A stretch of DNA of 64,000 nt from Rhizobiales bacterium Ga0077524. GTDB taxonomy: Bacteria; Pseudomonadota; Alphaproteobacteria; Rhizobiales; Hyphomicrobiaceae. Position 1 is the first letter of the stretch, and every line of letters starts with the position of its first letter. Under the pieces are notes generated by a model. The model saw only the letters and a list, made by a program, of their open reading frames with translations. It searched no databases and was not told the origin of the DNA. The position numbers were made by a program, and so were the translations under genes. The stretch covers positions 1 to 64,000 of the forward strand of contig LNDR01000415.1 in NCBI GenBank assembly GCA_001464755.1, read 5' to 3'. Shown here piece by piece: positions 42,326 to 53,543 of the stretch.

Positions 42326-43345
42326 TCAGGTCGACGATTGGCGTTGCGATTGCGATTGCGCCCCGGTTGCGAGCTGTGAAGGCTCGACGGCCTCCGGTGG
42401 GGGGTGTCCGAAGAAGCGCAGCCCAAGTTCGTTCGTGAGCTCGATCAGGCTGCGCTGCAGGCTGTCGTTGATCGCGTGCAGTTTGCTGACGAGATCCGGC
42501 TCCATCGCAGCGACCTGTAGCACCTCGAGCAATGCCTCGATCTTCTCTTGCGCGTGCCGCGATTGCCTGAGGCCGTAGCCTGACCCAAGCTCGTGCAGCA
42601 GCATCTTGATCTGCATGACGCTGAAGGCGACCGAGCGGGGGTGGCTCGAGTTGATCAGCAGGAACCGGGCGACCCTGTTCGGGTCGGCGCCGCGCCGCTC
42701 CAGCCTGACGAAAGCCTGATAGGCGGCCGCCGACCGAAGCACGAGCGACCAGAACGTGGCGTCTCCAGCCCGATCCGCTGGCTGCAGGCCGGTCGCGAGT
42801 TGTGCAAACTTGACGTCGAGAAGGCGGCTGGTCTGGTCCGCGCGCTCCAGCATCAATCCGATGCGAAAGAACCGCCACCCCTCGTCGCGATAGAGCGTGC
42901 TTTCCGCGACACCGATCTGCGCATAGCAGCCATCCTTGATCTGCGCGCACGTGCGCCACAGCCGGATCGGCTCCAGATCGGCATCCGAGACAATCAGGAA
43001 GCGGTTATAGAACTCGTTGAGATGGTTCCACATTTCGGTGGGGATTACGGCCCTCAGTGCACGCGCGTTCTCACGCGCCGCTCTGAGCGAGAAACGCACC
43101 GAGCCGGCATTCTCCATGTCGGCGACGTAGAACCGGATCACGTTGGCGAACGACGCGTCGCCATACGACTTGTTGAATCGCTCCTGGTCCGAGTGCAGTG
43201 CGACCAGCCAGGCCCACGACACGTCCTCGTCGCGGCCCCGGTCGTAGGCCACTTGCGTCTCGACGATGCGGGCAAGGTTCGAGGCTCGTTCGATGTAGCG
43301 AGCGAGCCAGAACAAGTCCTCGGCATACCGCGAAAGCAGGCTCAT
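42326..43345 (-). CDS. alpha-E domain protein
   Basis: [31 protein letters not shown]. Confidence 0.9.
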   Translation of the reverse strand: MSLLSRYAEDLFWLARYIERASNLARIVETQVAYDRGRDEDVSWAWLVALHSDQERFNKSYGDASFANVIRFYVADMENAGSVRFSLRAARENARALRAVIPTEMWNHLNEFYNRFLIVSDADLEPIRLWRTCAQIKDGCYAQIGVAESTLYRDEGWRFFRIGLMLERADQTSRLLDVKFAQLATGLQPADRAGDATFWSLVLRSAAAYQAFVRLERRGADPNRVARFLLINSSHPRSVAFSVMQIKMLLHELGSGYGLRQSRHAQEKIEALLEVLQVAAMEPDLVSKLHAINDSLQRSLIELTNELGLRFFGHPPPEAVEPSQLATGAQSQSQRQSST

Positions 43346-44805
43346 GACTGGGCCCCCTCGAGCACCCAGGTGTCCTTGGTGCCGCCCCCCTGCGACGAGT
43401 TCACGATCAGAGAGCCGCGCTTTAGCGCGACGCGAGTGAGACCGCCGGGCAGCACCCACGTGCTGCGGCCGGTCACGGCATAGGGTCGTAGGTCGACGTG
43501 GCGCGGCTCCACCTTGCCGTCGACCAGCGTCGGACACACCGACAGGTCGATCATGGGCTGGCTGATGAAGTTGGCCGGATCCGCCTCGATCTGGCGGCGG
43601 CAGGCTTCGCGCTCCATCTGCGTCGCCTTCGGTCCGACGACGATGCCGTAGCCGCCGGATTCCCCGACCGGCTTGACGACCAGCTCTGCCAAATGGTCGA
43701 GCGTATACTTGAGCCCGACCTCGGTGCCGCAGATGTGCGTGTCCACATTCTTCAGGATCGGCTCTTCCGTCAGGTAATAGCGGATAATGTCGGGCACGTA
43801 GGCATAGACCGCCTTGTCGTCAGCGACGCCCGTTCCGACCGCGTTGGCGAGTGTCAGGTTACCTTTCCGCGCCGCCCGCATCAGTCCCGCCACGCCGAGC
43901 ATGCTCTTCTTGTTGAAGGCCTCGGGGTCGAGAAAATCGTCGTTGATGCGACGGTAGATCACGTGCACGGGCTGCAGCCCGGCCAGCGTCCGCATGAACA
44001 CGCGGTCGTTCTCGACGATGAGGTCCCGTCCCTCGACCAGCGGTACGCCCATCTCTCGGGCGAGGAAGATGTGCTCGAAGTAGGCCGAATTGTACACACC
44101 GGGTGACAGGAGCACGATCGACGGATCATCCACACCGGCGGGCGCCACTTCCCGCAGCTTGGCGACCAGTTGCTCGCCGTAGTTGGAAACCGGCTGCACC
44201 TTGAGCCCCCGCATCAGGTCGGGGAAGGCACGCTGCATCAGGTGACGGTTCTCGACCACATAGGACACGCCCGACGGTGATCGCCCGTTGTCCTCCAGCA
44301 CCTGGAATTCGCCATTGCGGTTGCGCACGATGTCCGTGCCGTTGATGTGGATGTAGGTTCCGCAGGGCGGGTCCAGGCCCTCCATTTCCGGCCGGTAGTT
44401 GCTGTTGCCGAGCACCAGATCACGGGGAACGATGCCATCCTTGAGAATTTTCTGGTCGTGGTAGACATCCCAGAGAAACAGGTTGAGCGCCTGCACCCGC
44501 TGCGTCACGCCGCTCTCGATCTGGCGCCATTCGGCGGCCGTCAGAATGCGAGGGATGACGTCGAATGGCAGGATGCGATCGATCGCGTCCTTGTCCGTGT
44601 AGACAGTGAACGTGATCCCGAGGTTGAACAGCTCGTTCTCGGCTTCCCGGGCTCGCTGCATCAGGGTGGCGACATCGTGCCCCTCGAGGCGCTTGCGGAT
44701 CATAGCAAGATCGGCCGCATCTTGGCCGGTCCGCCCGGTCAACTCGCAGAAGAATGGCGCCGGATCGTAATCCGCGAGGGGACGGCTGGCTGTAGGCTCG
44801 GTCAA
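43342..44805 (-). CDS. circularly permuted ATP-grasp protein
   Basis: FEVDVIPR-like [81 protein letters not shown]. Confidence 0.92.
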   Translation of the reverse strand: MTEPTASRPLADYDPAPFFCELTGRTGQDAADLAMIRKRLEGHDVATLMQRAREAENELFNLGITFTVYTDKDAIDRILPFDVIPRILTAAEWRQIESGVTQRVQALNLFLWDVYHDQKILKDGIVPRDLVLGNSNYRPEMEGLDPPCGTYIHINGTDIVRNRNGEFQVLEDNGRSPSGVSYVVENRHLMQRAFPDLMRGLKVQPVSNYGEQLVAKLREVAPAGVDDPSIVLLSPGVYNSAYFEHIFLAREMGVPLVEGRDLIVENDRVFMRTLAGLQPVHVIYRRINDDFLDPEAFNKKSMLGVAGLMRAARKGNLTLANAVGTGVADDKAVYAYVPDIIRYYLTEEPILKNVDTHICGTEVGLKYTLDHLAELVVKPVGESGGYGIVVGPKATQMEREACRRQIEADPANFISQPMIDLSVCPTLVDGKVEPRHVDLRPYAVTGRSTWVLPGGLTRVALKRGSLIVNSSQGGGTKDTWVLEGAQS

Positions 44806-45104
44806 GACGGCGTCGCCTCCCGGCTCGGGTTGACGCCCAACCCACCTTCGCGGACGGACGTCGGATCATCGTCTGGCAAGATGTGCCTGTTTTCAAGCAC
44901 GCGCGGGCAGCTTTCGGTGCATGATTTTCAGGCACAGAGGATCGAAAGCAGGCGAAGGCCTAGCTTCATGCCTGTTTCCTCATCGTTTGGTCGCGACCCG
45001 GCGATAGCGCTGGGTGCGACGTGACGATTCGAGGTCGCCTGGCTCGTGATTCGGCCGTTCGATAAATTGCTGCCGATGTAGGCCGACGGGTATCGTCGAT
45101 GGAG

Positions 45105-45917
45105 CTATTTCTCCGCGAGAAATCCGAGCACGATCTCTGAGAAGTAGACGGGCGCCTGCTCGAACATGCTGTGCGCCGCGTTTGGGATCATGGCGCTACG
45201 CGCGTCGGGAATCGCGCCCGTCAGTGCCTTTAGGACCACCGGCAGCATGCCGCGTGTCAGCGCCCCCCCGATCAGTAGCGTGGGGTTGCGGATGCTCTCC
45301 GCCTGGGCCCTCGTGAACGGCTTGCGATCCTCGTGGATCTGCCCGATCAGCGTGTGCGCATTGTCGCGCCGCATCTGCATGGATGCAGCCGGCCGTTTTG
45401 CCCAGGCGCCCGCGCCATAAATCCGATCGACGAAATGCTCGAGCCCTTTGTCCACGTCGCCATCGGCGATGATCTTCGCCGCCTCCACGATACTCTCCAC
45501 ACGTTCCGCCGACGGTGCCTCACCCGGCGGCATCAGCGAGGCATCGAGTTCCCCGCCCGGTTCGGCCAGGATCAGCTTCCGCACCAGGTCCGGCCGCTGC
45601 TGCGCCACACGAAACGCGATATGCCCCCCGCGCGAATGCCCCATCAGGTGGACAGGGCCGAGACGCAAGCCTTCAAGGAAGGCGATGCAGTCGGCCGTAT
45701 GCTCGCCGATGGTGAAGCCAGCACCTTTTCCGTCCCAATGCTCGGGAAAGAAGCGCCGCAAGCTCGGCACGATCAGACGATAGTCCCGTGACAGCGGCCC
45801 CATTACCGGCGACCACGACCGGAAATCCCCGAGCGAGCCGTGAATGGCGACGAGCGGCGGACCCTTGCCCAGTTCGACGTAGACCATCTCGTGGTCGTCG
45901 ATCTTGATCGATTTCAT
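45105..45917 (-). CDS. alpha/beta hydrolase
   Basis: VAIHGSLGDFRSW; LMGHSRGGHIA; NAAHSMFEQAP. Confidence 0.9.
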   Translation of the reverse strand: MKSIKIDDHEMVYVELGKGPPLVAIHGSLGDFRSWSPVMGPLSRDYRLIVPSLRRFFPEHWDGKGAGFTIGEHTADCIAFLEGLRLGPVHLMGHSRGGHIAFRVAQQRPDLVRKLILAEPGGELDASLMPPGEAPSAERVESIVEAAKIIADGDVDKGLEHFVDRIYGAGAWAKRPAASMQMRRDNAHTLIGQIHEDRKPFTRAQAESIRNPTLLIGGALTRGMLPVVLKALTGAIPDARSAMIPNAAHSMFEQAPVYFSEIVLGFLAEK

Positions 45918-45975
45918 GCTTCGAACTTCTCTTCCTTCGAGCCGCTGGATCGTGGTCGAGCCCAGCCTGCGGAGA

Positions 45976-46404
45976 TCAGATTGTAACCAGGCTCTCGCCC
46001 TTGGCGTCTGTTACCGAGGTTACTGAGAGTCCACGATCGAGGGTCACGAGGCAGCCGCCGTTCTTGACCGCGAGGGCCAGCAGATAGACGTCCGTGATTT
46101 GCTTGGGGCCGAGTAGCCTTCCATAGTCGAAGCGCGTCGCATCCAGGAGAGATATGTCGTCGGGCCAGAACGCGTGGCGGGGAGGCACAGCCCAAGCCTG
46201 GAGTTGAATGCGGGCATCTGCCAGCCGAATGCTCCCCGGGTAGCTCTTCTGAGACACGATGCGCAAGTAGCCGTTCTCGGTCAACGGACAGCTGGCCCAG
46301 CCGCCATCTCGGTTGTTGCGCCACCAACTCCGCGCCCGAGAGTGAAACAGGTGCCCGGGATCGAACAACGCGAGCAGAACGTTCACATCGAGCAGTGCCC
46401 GCAT
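45976..46404 (-). CDS. PIN-domain toxin, VapC family
   Basis: MRALLDVNVLLALFDPGH; KQITDVYLLALAVKNGGCLVTLDRGL. Confidence 0.85.
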   Translation of the reverse strand: MRALLDVNVLLALFDPGHLFHSRARSWWRNNRDGGWASCPLTENGYLRIVSQKSYPGSIRLADARIQLQAWAVPPRHAFWPDDISLLDATRFDYGRLLGPKQITDVYLLALAVKNGGCLVTLDRGLSVTSVTDAKGESLVTI

Positions 46405-46407
46405 GCG

Positions 46408-46713
46408 TCAGTCCTTTCGCGGCTGATCGGTCTCATGGTCCCAGGCCAAGGCATCTTCCTCGTCCAGCTCATCCTGGATGCGCTCGACGGTGTCCGGAGT
46501 GACGAGCACGCCTTCGCGCCCAGGTAGGGTCGGCCAATCGTCCAAATCGAACGTCACGGAGGGCTCGCGGAGACCCAGATAAACCTGCGTCGGCGCAGTG
46601 AGGCCCCGCCGTGCAAGGCCCGAGATGATTTCGCCCATGGTCTTGTCCTCCGCTTTTGCCAACTCTCGGGCGGCCTCCAGGATGTCGTCGTCGATGTCGA
46701 GCGTGGTACGCAT
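46408..46713 (-). CDS. ribbon-helix-helix/VapB-type antitoxin
   Basis: MRTTLDIDDDILEAARELAKAEDKTMGEIISGLARRGL; immediately upstream of PIN gene. Confidence 0.82.
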   Translation of the reverse strand: MRTTLDIDDDILEAARELAKAEDKTMGEIISGLARRGLTAPTQVYLGLREPSVTFDLDDWPTLPGREGVLVTPDTVERIQDELDEEDALAWDHETDQPRKD

Positions 46714-46979
46714 AGAGAACAAATAGCTCATTTGATGCGCAGATGCTAGAACATCTCGTGATTCAAGCCACCATTCGGATATGTTCGCGCGCCTCGGCCC
46801 AAGCCGACTTCCGCCGGCCGCCAAGCCGATGCCTGGATGAGCATGATTGCTTCCGCCGCCTCAATTCCGACGCGTTTGCGCGTCGGGCTGCAAGCGCAGG
46901 CGCCTGAAAAGTGTCGCAACAAATGAGGATGGCGATGCCGGGCCCAAGTCGAACAGTGAGCCGGGATTTTCAAGCGTTG

Positions 46980-47672
46980 ATGAGTGACATGAACGATTAC
47001 GCCACCACAGCCGCTGGCGATTTAGACCAATCTGGCCGTCGCAAAGTGCCTGTCGAGCGTGGCTCACGCCTGTCCGACGTCGGCGCTGGCCTGGCCACGC
47101 TCGTCTCCATCGTGGCGCTCGCGTTTTCCGGCTACAGCTTCTACGAGACCGTCTTGAAGCAGGCCGAGCTGAGGGTCTACCCGCCTCCGCTCATCTATAT
47201 GTATCGCCAGGATTTTCGCGACGTCTTCGCCATTCCCCTGACCATCTCGAACGACGGTGCGCAACGCGGCACGGTGCTTTCCTTCGATCTGGAGGTGGCT
47301 CACCGCAAGACCGGCCAAACGCAGCGCTTCCAGAACCTTCACTTCGGGTCGTCGCCCAAGGCCGGCGACATAAAGCTCTTCACGCCGGTGACGGTGGCTG
47401 GCGGCAGCGCGGCAACGAATGTCGTGCTCTTCCACGCTCTGGAGACGGGAACTCTGATCGGCGAGACGACGGGTGGCGTCGAGTTGCCCCTGAAGCTGAC
47501 CCTCAAGCTGAACATCGATTCGAGCGGCGACTGGTTGGCGCCCAAGTCGCCGGCGCCCGTCACCTTCGACATGACCGCCAACTACATCGCCAGCCACCGC
47601 GACATGGAGTCCGGCCGCCCGACCCAGCTCCATGACGCAAGGTGGACGGCGGCGAAGGCGAAGAAGGAGTAG
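46980..47672 (+). CDS. uncharacterised single-TM protein
   Basis: ORF with LATLVSIVALAFSGYSFYETVLKQAELRVYPPPL membrane anchor; start uncertain (ORF open from 46911). Confidence 0.55.
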   Translation: MSDMNDYATTAAGDLDQSGRRKVPVERGSRLSDVGAGLATLVSIVALAFSGYSFYETVLKQAELRVYPPPLIYMYRQDFRDVFAIPLTISNDGAQRGTVLSFDLEVAHRKTGQTQRFQNLHFGSSPKAGDIKLFTPVTVAGGSAATNVVLFHALETGTLIGETTGGVELPLKLTLKLNIDSSGDWLAPKSPAPVTFDMTANYIASHRDMESGRPTQLHDARWTAAKAKKE

Positions 47673-47699
47673 CTCATTGAAGCGGCTTGCCCGCTATGG

Positions 47700-47718
47700 T
47701 ATCTATCAATGATAGATA
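47700..47718. promoter_or_regulatory. TATCTATC-AAT-GATAGATA inverted repeat, candidate VapBC operator
   Basis: perfect 8-bp arms just upstream of antitoxin start 47741. Confidence 0.7.
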
Positions 47719-47740
47719 TCATGCAGCAGGGAGGCTCCGC

Positions 47741-48031
47741 ATGTCAGCGCCGACCGCCAAGATCTTCATGCACGGCCGTAGCCAAGCCGTCCGCCTGCCG
47801 AAGGAGTTCCGCCTCCCCGGCAAGGAATGCCGCGTGCGGCGCGTCGGGAAGGCGGTCATCCTCGAGCCGCTCGATGAGCCGTTCGACGTCGATTCGTGGT
47901 GGGCCAGCATCGATGCCTTGCGCGGAGGACATGAGTTCCTGCCCGAAGGTGTTCCCGAGCCCGAGCTTCCTGCGGATGAAATCGACTTGGACGCCAACGG
48001 CGAAGCGGCGGGCGGGAATGACGTGCGGTGA
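47741..48031 (+). CDS. AbrB/SpoVT-type (VapB/MazE-like) antitoxin
   Basis: [40 protein letters not shown]. Confidence 0.88.
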   Translation: MSAPTAKIFMHGRSQAVRLPKEFRLPGKECRVRRVGKAVILEPLDEPFDVDSWWASIDALRGGHEFLPEGVPEPELPADEIDLDANGEAAGGNDVR

Positions 48032-48435
48032 TCTTTCTTGATACCAACGTCGTCGTCGCGCTCATCAATCGGCCCGTGCCCTCGGTGCGCCAAGCGTACA
48101 ACGCGGCACGCGCCTCGGGCACGACGCTGCACCTGTCCTCGATCGTCGTTTTCGATTTGCACTATGGCGTTGCTCGGAGCGCCGCGCGCGGCAGGAACGC
48201 ATCCGTCTTGAGTGCATTCCTCGCCGATGGCCCGGAGATCGCGACTTTCGATGCGGAGGACGCCATCCTGGCCGGACGTGTCCGCGCCACACTGGCCGCC
48301 GCTGGCACGCCCATCGGCTCCTACGATGTCCTCATCGCCGGCCAAGCCCTCCGCCACGGCGCGACGCTCGTGACCTCGAACACGCGCGAGTTCGAAAGAG
48401 TGCCGGGGCTTAAGTTGGAAGATTGGGCGTCCTGA
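48028..48435 (+). CDS. vapC: PIN-domain toxin VapC (GTG start, GTGA overlap with antitoxin)
   Basis: [61 protein letters not shown]. Confidence 0.92.
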   Translation: MIFLDTNVVVALINRPVPSVRQAYNAARASGTTLHLSSIVVFDLHYGVARSAARGRNASVLSAFLADGPEIATFDAEDAILAGRVRATLAAAGTPIGSYDVLIAGQALRHGATLVTSNTREFERVPGLKLEDWAS

Positions 48436-48593
48436 ATCCTTTCGGGCAGGTCTCGGGTCGGAGCCGACGCCACACCGTCGCGACACGTCGATGGGGCGGG
48501 CGGACGGTGGCGACTGATCGATGGTGCCTCACCCGCTGAGTTCCGATGTGCCAAAAATCGTCGCAGTAAAGCCGACCAACTGCACGAGTTGCC

Positions 48594-49318
48594 TTAGACG
48601 ATGAGTTTCAAAACCATCGCCGCGAATCGGCCAATTTCGATGAGCCCGAGGATCAGCGCGATCACGATCAAACAAAGGCCGGCTGCCAGGCACGAAGCAA
48701 TTAGCCGCTCTTTAAGGCGGCTGTCTGGTGCACCGGATTTGCCAAGGTCGCTCAGCTTTACAAAGGGAACGGCCTCGATGGGCAGCTGCGTGGCATCATT
48801 GAGTTTTTCGGCCGCTCGTAATAACTCGATCGTGCCGTCAGGTGTAGTATGAGACGGGTCGCACCGTCGGGCTGCCTTTGGCATTGTTAGCCAGATCTGC
48901 GCGACACTCGCCTCGCGCCGACGATCCAGAAAGTGGCGGGCAAGTTCTCCACCCCTACCGTCCGTCGCACCGCTCAAGAGATAGTAGCGCCCGGCTTCAT
49001 CGTCATCGCGCATACCATCCAAGACGATCGCCAGTTTGCCGAATAAAGCAGGATCGTAGTTTGAGCTCGCAAGCCGACCCGTCAATATCTCCTTCGCTCG
49101 CCAAAGGCGACCGTTAGAAATCTCGGCATCGATCCGAGAATAGTCCACCACTTTCACTCCCCTAAGATCACCGAACAATAGAGATTGAAAGAAACCAAAC
49201 GTTAATATTCTAGCCACTGAGAGGGATATACTTGTAGCGAATCCCTGCTGGGGAATCGCCACCCCCCACCCCCGCGCGCATGGCGGCCGGCTCCCCGCAG
49301 GGGAGTCGCCATGCGCCA

Positions 49319-49319
<1 letters not shown>
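48594..49319 (-). CDS. uncharacterised protein with C-terminal TM helix, DUF6584-like
   Basis: AEISNGRLWRAKEILTGRLASSNYDPALFGKLAIVLDGMRDDDEAGRYYLLSG; start uncertain. Confidence 0.5.
49276..49316. repeat. nested hairpin GCGCATGGCG-gccgg-CTCCCC-gca-GGGGAG-t-CGCCATGCGC
   Basis: direct reading; lies just downstream of the acyl-CoA carboxylase stop on the minus strand. Confidence 0.75.
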
Positions 49320-50851
<1,532 letters not shown>

Positions 50852-50948
50852 GGCGAAAGCCGACCCCGGGTTGATTGACCTCAGGATCGGCTCTCTAGCA
50901 CGGGCCGGGGGAACCGCAAATCAGGTGGCGGAGGCTTGGTTGAGCAGG

Positions 50949-51269
50949 TCAGTCCCTGACCGTGACCGCCGAGCGGACGCTCCTGATCAGGGTGAAGCCT
51001 GGCGCCGCGACGAGGGCCAGGCCAACCGCGGTCGACTGGATGATCCGGGGCGGAAAGCCGTCGGCGGCACAGACGATGGCGAGATGCGCGATCCCGAACA
51101 GGCCACCACCAAGGAGCGCCAGGCCGATGCGGCGGACGAGGCCCGTGGCGGGTGCCCTGCTGGCAATGCGTGTCTCGAGCATCGGGAACAGGATTGCAAA
51201 CAGCGCGCCGAACACGAGGCTCTTGAGGGCGCAGGCCGCGATCACGGGGCCGAAGGCGATCTCCATCAT
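50949..51269 (-). CDS. small membrane protein
   Basis: ORF from MMEIAFGPVIAACALKSLVFGALFAILFP with several TM segments. Confidence 0.55.
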   Translation of the reverse strand: MMEIAFGPVIAACALKSLVFGALFAILFPMLETRIASRAPATGLVRRIGLALLGGGLFGIAHLAIVCAADGFPPRIIQSTAVGLALVAAPGFTLIRSVRSAVTVRD

Positions 51270-51556
51270 GGCAGGTGCTCCTTGTTTGCGGCGCCAGCCG
51301 GCGGCCTTTGGTGAACCGCGATCAATTTGTATTGTGAGATCCACTTAGATGCAATACGTATCGTATCGATATGTGATCACGTTTTCGTGAGCAATGGACA
51401 GAGCAGAGGCGGACGGTGGGCCTCAAGGAGCTTTCATCGTTCGCTCTCGGAGGTGGCGGCACGGGCTGTTTCGGGCAGTGACGCCATGGTGAATTGTCCG
51501 CTAGACTGACCACCAGCACGCCATAACAGCCAGCCACGCCAAGGAGCGCTCCGGCC

Positions 51557-51973
51557 ATGCCGCAACAGATCACCAACGGCTTCAAGAAGATGCTCGAGAA
51601 CGCCAAGGGTCAGATCGAGGAGATTGAGGCGACTGACGCCGTCAAACTGGCCGGCCGCGACGACGTGGTGCTGGTCGATCTTCGCGATCCTCGTGAGCTC
51701 GAGCGCGAGGGCAAGGTGCCCGGCGCCTTCCACTGCCCGCGCGGCATGCTCGAGTTCTGGATTGATCCGGAGAGCCCCTACCACAAGGCCCAGTTCGCCG
51801 AGGACAAGAAGTTCGTCTTCTTCTGCGCCGCCGGCTGGCGCTCGGCCCTCTCCGCCAAGACCGCCCAGGACATGGGCCTCAAGCCCGTCGCCCACATTCT
51901 CGGCGGCTTCAAGGGTTGGAAAGACGCCGGCGGCCCCGTCGAAGCCTACGAGATAAAGCACCCGAAGAAGTAG
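51557..51973 (+). CDS. rhodanese-like domain protein
   Basis: VVLVDLRDPRELEREGKVPGAFH; FFCAAGWRSALSA; HILGGFKGWKDAGGPV. Confidence 0.93.
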   Translation: MPQQITNGFKKMLENAKGQIEEIEATDAVKLAGRDDVVLVDLRDPRELEREGKVPGAFHCPRGMLEFWIDPESPYHKAQFAEDKKFVFFCAAGWRSALSAKTAQDMGLKPVAHILGGFKGWKDAGGPVEAYEIKHPKK

Positions 51974-52095
51974 GCGGGCCCATCGCCGCCGCGAACGGCC
52001 GCGCGCTCTCTCGCGTTCAAATGACGCGTTCGACCACGTTTTTGTCGCGTTCCGCTGCTTTGTCGGGGCGGACTGAGTGGCCATGGTGGAATGAT

Positions 52096-53499
52096 ATGCT
52101 GACGCAATTGCGGGCGGCCGGAGAGCGGCGCGATCCGGCTGGCCGTGGCGCAAAGCCACCAGTCGTCCGCTGGCTCATCGTATTGCTTGGGCTGGCTGTG
52201 GTCGCTTTTCAGGTCTGGTCATACGCCACGCGGCCATCGACGCTGACAATTGCCGTCGGACCGCCCGGCAGCAGCCGCGAGGCTTTCGTCGTGGCGCTCG
52301 CCAAATCTCTGGCCGAGAATGCGACGCCGCATCGAGTCAAGCTCGTGCCCGTCGGCAGCGCCGACGAGGCCGCAGCTTATCTCGACGACGACAAGGTCAA
52401 GCTCGCTGTCGTACGAAGTGATGAGGCCCGGAAGTTCGATGCCCGCTCGATCGCCATCGTAGACCGTCGCGCCGTGTTCTTAGTCGCCCGATCCAACGAA
52501 CGCGTCGCGGCAGGTGTCTCGGAGGAATATGCGGGTGACGCCGGCGAAAAGCCTGCATTGCCCGAGGTGTTGAAGCCGGATCGCTTGCTCGGCAAGCGTA
52601 TCGTCGTAGGAATCGACGATCTCGGCTCGAATCGAGCCTTAGTGGCGAGACTGCTGGCACACTCGGGTCTAGCTGAGCCGGCCATTACCCTCACGGAAAG
52701 TCCATCGGCAAGCATCGCCGGATTGCTCGCGGAGAATAAGGCCGACGTCGCCGCGCTCGTGCTCGATGTCACCGAACCGGCGGCCCGCGCGTTGATGATG
52801 GGAATTTCCAAAGCCCTCTCGGGTGCCATCGCGATCGGTGGCCCGCCGTCGCCCGAGGCGCTCGCGGCGCTTTACCGCGATATCACTGTAACGAAGATTG
52901 CGGCCGGCATTTTCGGCGGTCTTCATCTCCTCCCGAGCCACCCGGTCTCGACGGTTGCCATAACTGACGAGTTGGTCGGCGATAGCGATCTATCCGATGC
53001 TGTCGCCGCGCAATTGACGAAAGCTATCCTCGAACGCCGCGGCCGCATGCTGGCAGAGAACGTGTCGTTTGAGATCGAATCTCCTCCGCTGGATGCACTG
53101 CGCCGTTACATGCCGCACGCGGGTGTCGCGGCGCACCTGAACGAGCGCTCGACGTCATTCCTCGAGACATACTCGGACCAGATCTGGCTTGGCCTTTTTG
53201 CGCTCGGCCTGATCGGCTCTTCGCTTGCCGGCCTATGGAACCGCCTTGGCCTTTTTGGCAGGGACGAGCCTGACGCGACGGCCGCCCGCATCGAGCAGCT
53301 CGCCGACGAAATCGAGTCGGCGACGACGGTGGACGAGATCGACAATATGCGCGGCGAGTTGCGTAGGCTGGCCAATGCGCAACTCAAGATGGCGGTGAAT
53401 GCTAAAAGCCCGAGTCTTGAATCCAAGCTCCCGGCGAACTGGTTCCAGACGCTGGACGATCTCGCGCTCCGTCGAGCGCAGGAACTCTCCAAGTCGTAG
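52096..53499 (+). CDS. TAXI-family TRAP solute-binding-like membrane-anchored protein
   Basis: LTIAVGPPGSSREAFVVALAKSLAENATPHRVKLVPVGSADEAAAYLDDDKVKLAVVR; N- and C-terminal TM segments. Confidence 0.75.
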   Translation: MLTQLRAAGERRDPAGRGAKPPVVRWLIVLLGLAVVAFQVWSYATRPSTLTIAVGPPGSSREAFVVALAKSLAENATPHRVKLVPVGSADEAAAYLDDDKVKLAVVRSDEARKFDARSIAIVDRRAVFLVARSNERVAAGVSEEYAGDAGEKPALPEVLKPDRLLGKRIVVGIDDLGSNRALVARLLAHSGLAEPAITLTESPSASIAGLLAENKADVAALVLDVTEPAARALMMGISKALSGAIAIGGPPSPEALAALYRDITVTKIAAGIFGGLHLLPSHPVSTVAITDELVGDSDLSDAVAAQLTKAILERRGRMLAENVSFEIESPPLDALRRYMPHAGVAAHLNERSTSFLETYSDQIWLGLFALGLIGSSLAGLWNRLGLFGRDEPDATAARIEQLADEIESATTVDEIDNMRGELRRLANAQLKMAVNAKSPSLESKLPANWFQTLDDLALRRAQELSKS

Positions 53500-53543
53500 T
53501 GGTGGAATGTCCCATAGCGGCCTTGTCGGGAGTGGCTCCGTTC

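Noticed and set aside
46720-46734. CAAAT-AGCTC-ATTTG upstream of the first antitoxin
   Set aside because: Arms only 5 bp; too weak alone to call an operator, although the position is plausible.
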